Source of the DNA: Sphingosinicella sp942492965
GTDB lineage: Bacteria > Pseudomonadota > Alphaproteobacteria > Sphingomonadales > Sphingomonadaceae
NCBI GenBank assembly: GCA_942492965.1
Contig: OW818656.1
Span: 1,736,001 to 1,800,000 of the forward strand
DNA length: 64,000 bases
Direction of reading: 5' to 3'
In this document: piece by piece, positions 59,161 through 64,000 of the stretch
Numbering within the stretch: position 1 is the first letter of the stretch
Layout: every line of letters begins with the position of its first letter
Notes under the pieces: model-generated
Seen by the model: the letters and a program-made list of their open reading frames with translations, nothing else
The model's database searches: none
Told to the model about the DNA's origin: nothing
Made by a program: the position numbers and the translations under genes

Positions 59161-61656
59161 ATGACGCGATTCAACCCCGCGGTCGCCGACGGCCGCTGGC
59201 AACGCATTTGGGACGAGCGCCAGGCCTTCGCGGCCGACAGCGCGTCTGAAAAGCCCAAGACATACGTGCTGGAGATGTTCCCCTATCCTTCGGGGCGTCT
59301 GCACATGGGCCATGTGCGCAACTACACGATGGGCGACGTTATCGCGCGCTTCCGCCGCGCGCGCGGTTTCGAGGTGCTGCACCCGATGGGCTGGGACGCC
59401 TTCGGTATGCCGGCCGAGAACGCCGCGTTCGAGAAGAAGACGCACCCGGAAAGCTGGACGCGGCAGAACATCGCGGCAATGCGCGAGCAGTTCCGCAGCC
59501 TCGGCTTCGCGCTCGACTGGAGCCGCGAGTTCGCGACCTGCGACGCCGAATACTACGGCCACGAGCAGGCGCTGTTCCTGAAGATGCTGGCGGCGGGACT
59601 CGTTACCCGCAAGGAAAGCTACGTCAATTGGGACCCGGTCGACATGACCGTGCTCGCCAACGAGCAGGTGATCGACGGCAAGGGGTGGCGCTCCGGCGCC
59701 CCCGTCGAGCGCCGCCTGCTCAGCCAGTGGTTCCTGAAGATCACCGATTTCGCCGACGAACTGCTTGAAGGGCTGGGGAGCCTGGACGAGTGGCCGGACA
59801 AGGTGCGGCTGATGCAGGAGAACTGGATCGGCCGCAGCCGGGGCCTGAAGTTCCGCTTCGCCATTCACGGCCGCGAGGACGGCCTCGACGTGTTCACGAC
59901 GCGGCCCGACACGCTGTTCGGGGCGAGCTTTGCCGCCATCGCCGCCGACCATCCGCTTGCCGCCGAGCTGGCGCAGAAAGATGCGGGCCTGGCCGCTTTC
60001 ATCGCGGAGTGCCGCAAGACGGGCACGTCGGCCGAAGCCATCGAGACCGCCGAGAAGAAGGGCTACGACACGGGCCTCCGCGTCGTGCATCCGCTCGACC
60101 CGACCTGGACGCTACCGATCTTCGCGGCGAACTTCGTGCTGATGGAATACGGGACCGGCGCCATTTTCGGCTGCCCGGCGCACGATCAGCGCGACCTTGA
60201 TTTCGCGCGGAAATATCAGCTGCCGGTGACGCGCGTTGTCGGGGATGCCGAGGAGCCGATCGGGGACGAGGCCTATGTCGGGCCGGGGCGTCTGGTGAAC
60301 TCCGGCTTCCTTACGGGCATGGAGGTTGACGACGCCATTGCCGCCGTGATCGCACGCGCCGAAGGTGAGGGCTGGGGCGAGGGGACGACGCAGTTCCGGC
60401 TTCGGGACTGGGGCGTTTCGCGGCAGCGTTACTGGGGCACACCGATCCCGGTGATACACTGCGGGGACTGCGGTGTGGTGCCGGTGCCCGAAGGCCAGCT
60501 ACCGGTACGCCTGCCTGCCGACGTGACCTTTGAAACGCCCGGCAACCCGCTGGAGCACCACCCAACGTGGAAGAATGCCGATTGCCCGAAATGCGGCAAG
60601 CCGGCGCGGCGCGAGACCGACACGCTGGACACGTTCGCCGATTCGAGCTGGTATTTCATCCGCTTCGCCAGCCAGCCGAAGGACAAGGCTTTCGACCGCG
60701 CCGAGGCGGAAAGCTGGCTGCCGGTCGATCAGTATATCGGCGGTGTCGAGCACGCGATCCTGCACTTGCTCTATGCGCGCTTCTGGACGCGCGCGCTTAA
60801 GGCCTGCGGGCTCATCGACCTTGAGGAACCGTTCAAGCAGCTCTTCACGCAGGGCATGGTGACGCACGAGACGTACCGCGCCGCTGATGGCCGCTGGCTG
60901 CTGCCGAGCGAAGTGGAGCGGCGGGACGGCGATCTATTCGAAGTAGGCGGCGGGGCCGTGACCGTCGGCCGCGTCGAGAAGATGTCTAAATCGAAGAAGA
61001 ACACGGTCGATCCCTCGCCGATCCTCGACCAGTACGGCGCTGACGCCGTGCGCTGGTTCGTGCTTTCCGACTCCCCGGCCGAGCGTGACCTGCAGTGGAC
61101 CGAGGCGGGCATCGAAGGCGCGTGGCGCTTCGTGCAGCGCGTGTGGCGCCTGGTGAACGAGACCAAGGACGATGCCGGCGGCGAGGACGAGGCGCTGACG
61201 CGCGCGGCGCATATCGCCATCGACGGCATCACCGCGGACATCGAGGCGCTGCGCTTCAACAAGGCCGTCGCCAAGAGCTATGAGCTTGCCGCCGCGATCG
61301 AGAAGGCCCCGGCATCGTCGGCGCGCCGCCACGCCGTGAAGATGCTCGTGCAGCTCGTCTCGCCCGCGATGCCGCACCTTGCCGAAGAGGCGTGGGAAGC
61401 CCTTGGCGAAGCGGGCCTTGCCGTGGACGCGGTGTGGCCCGAAGCCGACCCCGCGATGCTGGCGCAGGACACGGTGACGATCGCCATTCAGGTGAACGGC
61501 AAGCTGCGCGACGAGGTGGAAGCCGCGAAGGGCGCGACGCGCGAGGACATGGAAGCGCTGGTCCTGACCCGCGAGAAGGTGCAGCGTGCGCTGGATGGCA
61601 AAACCCCGCGCAAGGTGATCGTGGTGCCCGACCGGCTCGTGAATATCGTCGCATGA
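59161..61656 (+). CDS. leuS: Leucyl-tRNA synthetase
   Basis: 831-aa class I synthetase. HIGH-type motif HMGHVRNYT near residue 50, KMSKSKKN near residue 608, editing CP1 domain with TTRPDTLFG and a zinc-ribbon/tRNA-binding insertion (HCGDCG, CPKCGKPARR). ATG at 59161; TGA overlaps lptE. Confidence 0.98.
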   Translation: MTRFNPAVADGRWQRIWDERQAFAADSASEKPKTYVLEMFPYPSGRLHMGHVRNYTMGDVIARFRRARGFEVLHPMGWDAFGMPAENAAFEKKTHPESWTRQNIAAMREQFRSLGFALDWSREFATCDAEYYGHEQALFLKMLAAGLVTRKESYVNWDPVDMTVLANEQVIDGKGWRSGAPVERRLLSQWFLKITDFADELLEGLGSLDEWPDKVRLMQENWIGRSRGLKFRFAIHGREDGLDVFTTRPDTLFGASFAAIAADHPLAAELAQKDAGLAAFIAECRKTGTSAEAIETAEKKGYDTGLRVVHPLDPTWTLPIFAANFVLMEYGTGAIFGCPAHDQRDLDFARKYQLPVTRVVGDAEEPIGDEAYVGPGRLVNSGFLTGMEVDDAIAAVIARAEGEGWGEGTTQFRLRDWGVSRQRYWGTPIPVIHCGDCGVVPVPEGQLPVRLPADVTFETPGNPLEHHPTWKNADCPKCGKPARRETDTLDTFADSSWYFIRFASQPKDKAFDRAEAESWLPVDQYIGGVEHAILHLLYARFWTRALKACGLIDLEEPFKQLFTQGMVTHETYRAADGRWLLPSEVERRDGDLFEVGGGAVTVGRVEKMSKSKKNTVDPSPILDQYGADAVRWFVLSDSPAERDLQWTEAGIEGAWRFVQRVWRLVNETKDDAGGEDEALTRAAHIAIDGITADIEALRFNKAVAKSYELAAAIEKAPASSARRHAVKMLVQLVSPAMPHLAEEAWEALGEAGLAVDAVWPEADPAMLAQDTVTIAIQVNGKLRDEVEAAKGATREDMEALVLTREKVQRALDGKTPRKVIVVPDRLVNIVA

Positions 61657-62141
61657 AACGCACCGCTGCCCTGCTGCTCTTGCTGCTGGCGGGCTGCGGA
61701 CTGCAACCGGTCTATTCGGGCGGCAGCCAGGGCCCGGCTGCGACGATCCTCACCGGGATCGACGTGCCGGTGATCCCCGAAAAATCGGGCTATCTGGTGC
61801 GGCAGGCGCTGCTCGACCGCCTGCCCGACGCGAGCGGCGAGCGCCGCTACAAGCTGATCGTGAAGCTGGACGACAGCATCAGCGGCTTCGGCGTGCGCGG
61901 CGACGATTCGATCTCGCGCGAACGGCGCCAACTGCGCGCGCGCTGGCAGCTGGTGGAAGACGCAAGCGGCGCCGTGCTGATCGATGCTGCCGCGCGGTCC
62001 GACGCGGGCATCGACATCGTGAGTTCCGAATATGCCGTGATCGCGGCGGAAAACGCGGCGCTCGAACGGCTTTCCGAAGAGATCGCCCAGCAGATCATCG
62101 CGCGCGTCGCACTGTTCGCGCGCAGCGAAGCGACGCGGTGA
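61653..62141 (+). CDS. lptE: LPS assembly lipoprotein LptE
   Basis: 162-aa outer-membrane lipoprotein that plugs LptD for LPS export. Lipobox LLAGC (C15), GLQPVYSGG after it and the C-terminal helix with ERLSEEIAQQIIARVALF match the family. Its ATG overlaps the leuS stop. Confidence 0.92.
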   Translation: MKRTAALLLLLLAGCGLQPVYSGGSQGPAATILTGIDVPVIPEKSGYLVRQALLDRLPDASGERRYKLIVKLDDSISGFGVRGDDSISRERRQLRARWQLVEDASGAVLIDAAARSDAGIDIVSSEYAVIAAENAALERLSEEIAQQIIARVALFARSEATR

Positions 62142-62148
62142 AGGCGGC

Positions 62149-63192
62149 GTGAAGGCCGCGGATCGCAAGGCGATCGACGCGGCGCTGGCGCGCTTCGACC
62201 CCGCCACCCGGCTGGTTCTGCTCTACGGCCCCGACGAAGCGCAGGCGCGCGAGATCGCCGACCGGTTCACCGTGCTGCTCGCCCCGGCGGACGATCCGAT
62301 GGGCCGCATCGATTTCGAGCCGACCGCGCTCGCAGGCGATCCCGCAAGGCTCGCCGATGAAGCCGCCGCGGTTTCGATGTTCGGCGATCGCCGCCTGATC
62401 CGCGTGGACGGCGCGGGCGACAATTGCACCGCCGCGATCGAGGCGCTGCTGACGGCACCGGCCGCCGGCAACCCGGTGGTGATGGTGGGAACGGGCAGCC
62501 TGAAGGCGACGTCCGCGCTCATCAAGACCGCAGCCGCCTCCCCGCTCGCCATCGTCGCGCAGTGCTTCGTGCCCGATGGCCGCGAGGCGGTGGACATGGT
62601 GATCGACGCCTGCGCGCGGCATGGGCTGAAACCCTCTCGCGAGGCGGCGGATGCGCTGGCCGCCGGCTTCGGCGCGGAGCGCGGCGTACTGGCCCGCGAA
62701 CTCGAAAAGCTCGCGCTCTACCTCGAAGCAGCGCCGGACCATGTGCGCGCACTAGAAATGGATACGCTCGCCGAACTTGGCGCGGCGATGGCCGAATCGG
62801 ATTTCGACGCGCTCGTGAACGCGGTCGCAGACGGCAATTCCGCCGAGGCCGAAGTGCAGGCGGCAAAGCTTGGCCGCAACGGCATCGTGGGCATTCCGCA
62901 ACTGCGCGCGGTGGCACGGCGGCTGGCGCTGCTCGGCGAGCTAAGACGCACGATCGACACGGGGCGCAGCGCGAAGGAAGCCGTGGAAGCCGCGCGACCG
63001 CCGATCTTCTGGAAGGCGCGCGACCGCATCGCGCGGCAGGCATCGGCATGGAACACCCCGGCGCTGCGCAGCGGCCTTTCGCGTCTTCTGGAAGCGGAGC
63101 GCCAGATCAAGTCTCCGGGTGCGGCAAGCCCCGAACTGCTGACATCACGCGCGCTGCTGGCGGTTGCGCATCTGGCGCGACGGCGGCGCTGA
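62149..63192 (+). CDS. holA: DNA polymerase III delta subunit
   Basis: 347-aa clamp-loader subunit that opens the beta clamp. The N-terminal LVLLYGPDEAQAREIADRF (modified P-loop), FGDRRLIRVDG and GVLARELEKLALYL identify it. GTG start 7 bp after lptE, preceded by AAGGCGG. End of the DUF3576-leuS-lptE-holA operon. Confidence 0.93.
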   Translation: MKAADRKAIDAALARFDPATRLVLLYGPDEAQAREIADRFTVLLAPADDPMGRIDFEPTALAGDPARLADEAAAVSMFGDRRLIRVDGAGDNCTAAIEALLTAPAAGNPVVMVGTGSLKATSALIKTAAASPLAIVAQCFVPDGREAVDMVIDACARHGLKPSREAADALAAGFGAERGVLARELEKLALYLEAAPDHVRALEMDTLAELGAAMAESDFDALVNAVADGNSAEAEVQAAKLGRNGIVGIPQLRAVARRLALLGELRRTIDTGRSAKEAVEAARPPIFWKARDRIARQASAWNTPALRSGLSRLLEAERQIKSPGAASPELLTSRALLAVAHLARRRR

Positions 63193-63198
63193 ACGACG

Positions 63199-63307
63199 CC
63201 TAGAGTATCGCGCGGAAAAGTGAGAACCGGTTTTCCGCCAGAGACGAAGCGACAATCAAGGGATAGAGCACGCGTCCTGCGTCAGATTTCACGCAGAGCG
63301 CTCTAGG
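63199..63307. repeat. Alphaproteobacterial-type palindromic intergenic repeat
   Basis: The ends CCTAGAG (63199-63205) and CTCTAGG (63301-63307) are perfectly complementary, and an inner hairpin GCGGAAAA/TTTTCCGC lies at 63212-63219 and 63231-63238. It follows the holA stop by 6 bp and may end that transcript. Elements of this layout are dispersed in alphaproteobacteria; copy number here is not known. Confidence 0.65.
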
Positions 63308-63317
63308 AACGGCTTTA

Positions 63318-63500
63318 TTAATGCCGCCCGGAAACGAAGGCGGCGAGCCGCTGCAAACCCCGATCGACCACGGCCTGATCGAGCGGGCGCTCCAACTCTT
63401 GCAGCAAATCCCGCAAATCCGTGCTCTGCAGCTCCGGACATTGCGTTGGCGGAGGGGGTGTACCCCTGCCATGTCTGCTGCCGGTGTCCTTTTCGGCCAT
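63318..63500 (-). CDS. Small hypothetical protein
   Basis: 60-aa frame from an ATG at 63500 (MAEKDTGSRHGRGTPPPPTQ). The C-terminal half (LRDLLQELERPLDQAVVDRG) is an amphipathic helix that looks like protein, the N-terminal half is a polar linker. Ribosome-binding site is weak (GGAAAAC). No family recognised; lies just downstream of the palindromic repeat, convergent with holA. Confidence 0.5.
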   Translation of the reverse strand: MAEKDTGSRHGRGTPPPPTQCPELQSTDLRDLLQELERPLDQAVVDRGLQRLAAFVSGRH

Positions 63501-63684
63501 CTTGTTTTCCACCCGGTGTCCGCAGCCCCCAATCAGGCGGGTACGATGCACCGTTTTTCTTAATGTTCTCTCACGGCGGTGAACGCACGGCGAGAGATTC
63601 GGGTCCACCCGCCGCGTTCCTGCGCGCGACTGCGTTGCAAACGTGCATCATCCACCCGCGCGGCGTCAACGCCGGGCACAAACG

Positions 63685-63725
63685 AAAAGCCGCCCGGGCC
63701 GGCGGGGGAGCACGGACCGGGCGGC
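63685..63725 (-). terminator. Minus-strand intrinsic terminator
   Basis: GCCGCCCGG and CCGGGCGGC form a 9-bp stem; on the minus strand it is followed by TTTT. It would end a minus-strand transcript arriving from the right, where no gene is visible inside the window. Confidence 0.55.
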
Positions 63726-63906
63726 GATGAAGGCCAGGGCGCACGGGGGATTTGGCGCCGCGGCCCTTTCGGGCAACGTTGGGACACTTCATGCCGCGGG
63801 GGCGGCCTTGTGCCCTTCTTTCAGCAGACCGCCCGGCGGGAACGGAGAGGAACCAGGGGAGGAACCGTTGGCTGATCAGTCTGCACGCACAGGTCTAGCC
63901 CCGGAA

Positions 63907-63927
63907 TCGTAAACAAGTCGTAAACAA
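63907..63927. repeat. Tandem TCGTAAACAA direct repeat
   Basis: TCGTAAACAA at 63907-63916 and again at 63918-63927, one helical turn apart, in an otherwise GC-rich region. Tandem sites spaced 11 bp on one face of the helix suggest a transcription-factor or replication-initiator binding region for a gene beyond the window. Confidence 0.5.
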
Positions 63928-64000
63928 CGCACGCATAAGTTGTGTTGGGAGCACAAAAGTTGCGCCGGACGACTTTTCGTGGGGGACGATTTAGCGCCGC

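Larger units (their letters stand above)
63501..64000. other. Gap at the right edge of the window
   Basis: No convincing gene in 500 bp. It holds a minus-strand terminator (63685-63725) and a tandem 10-bp direct repeat (63907-63927). A plus- or minus-strand gene may begin beyond the window end. Confidence 0.5.

Noticed and set aside
1..64000. CRISPR array or rRNA operon
   Set aside because: No regularly spaced short repeats with unique spacers and no rRNA sequence were seen.

Overview
The window looks like a high-GC alphaproteobacterial chromosome, most likely a sphingomonad (order Sphingomonadales). Evidence: a GTTC-N7-GTTC LexA box in front of an imuA-imuB-dnaE2 mutagenesis cassette, a DUF3576 lipoprotein-leuS-lptE-holA cluster, a phytase/TonB-receptor locus, opgG/opgH and olsB. 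No rRNA is present, so the assignment rests on gene content only.

Positions 1-17039 are the right-hand part of an integrated genomic island. It ends in a 50-bp 3' fragment of a tRNA-Arg(CCG) gene (16990-17039) next to a tyrosine integrase. The left part (1-7633) is visibly more AT-rich and packed with restriction/defence genes. A plus-strand operon encodes a partial unknown protein, an Mrr-nuclease/SF2-helicase fusion, an unknown 173-aa protein, a MORC-like GHKL ATPase and an HNH nuclease. It converges, with overlapping stop codons, on a minus-strand Eco29kI-type endonuclease, C5-cytosine methyltransferase and Vsr repair nuclease. Positions 8185-11507 hold unrecognised cargo, including one protein with a PD-(D/E)xK-like pattern and one apparently frameshifted gene. 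Positions 11691-16853 are an integrative-element backbone: a broken and an intact excisionase-like gene, a ribbon-helix-helix-like protein, HU, an MNT-HEPN fusion, a stand-alone sigma-region-4-like protein and the integrase, with several strong palindromes between them.

Positions 17187-19093 lie just outside the attachment fragment but still look accessory: a RuvC/RNase H-like protein translationally coupled to a Ser/Thr protein kinase, plus two tiny zinc-ribbon proteins.

From 19221 on the gene content is ordinary chromosome. 19221-24606: GNAT/MarR pair, L-serine dehydratase, a quinone reductase-like flavoprotein, a serine hydrolase and olsB. 24604-24750: a MITE-like inverted repeat that supplies the olsB stop codon. 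24754-30105: the SOS mutasome dnaE2-imuB-imuA. 30261-33281: an autotransporter. 33319-34256: an SdpI/SdpR-type pair. 34733-43714: one long minus-strand series (TonB receptor, purple acid phosphatase, beta-propeller phytase, opgG, opgH), probably phosphate scavenging followed by osmoregulated periplasmic glucan synthesis. 43905-46347: katG and tRNA-Gly(GCC). 46507-57666: thioredoxin/TPR, LON-domain, Trm112, ubiH-like, ftsK, lolA, xth, ribA, an L,D-transpeptidase, a saccharopine dehydrogenase-like protein, yggS and a thiE-like gene. 57711-63192: an outer-membrane beta-barrel, then DUF3576-leuS-lptE-holA. The last 0.8 kb holds a palindromic repeat, one small ORF, a minus-strand terminator and a tandem direct repeat.

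The most interesting candidates for an under-described system are the MORC-like ATPase/Mrr-helicase/HNH cassette and the RuvC-like/kinase pair.
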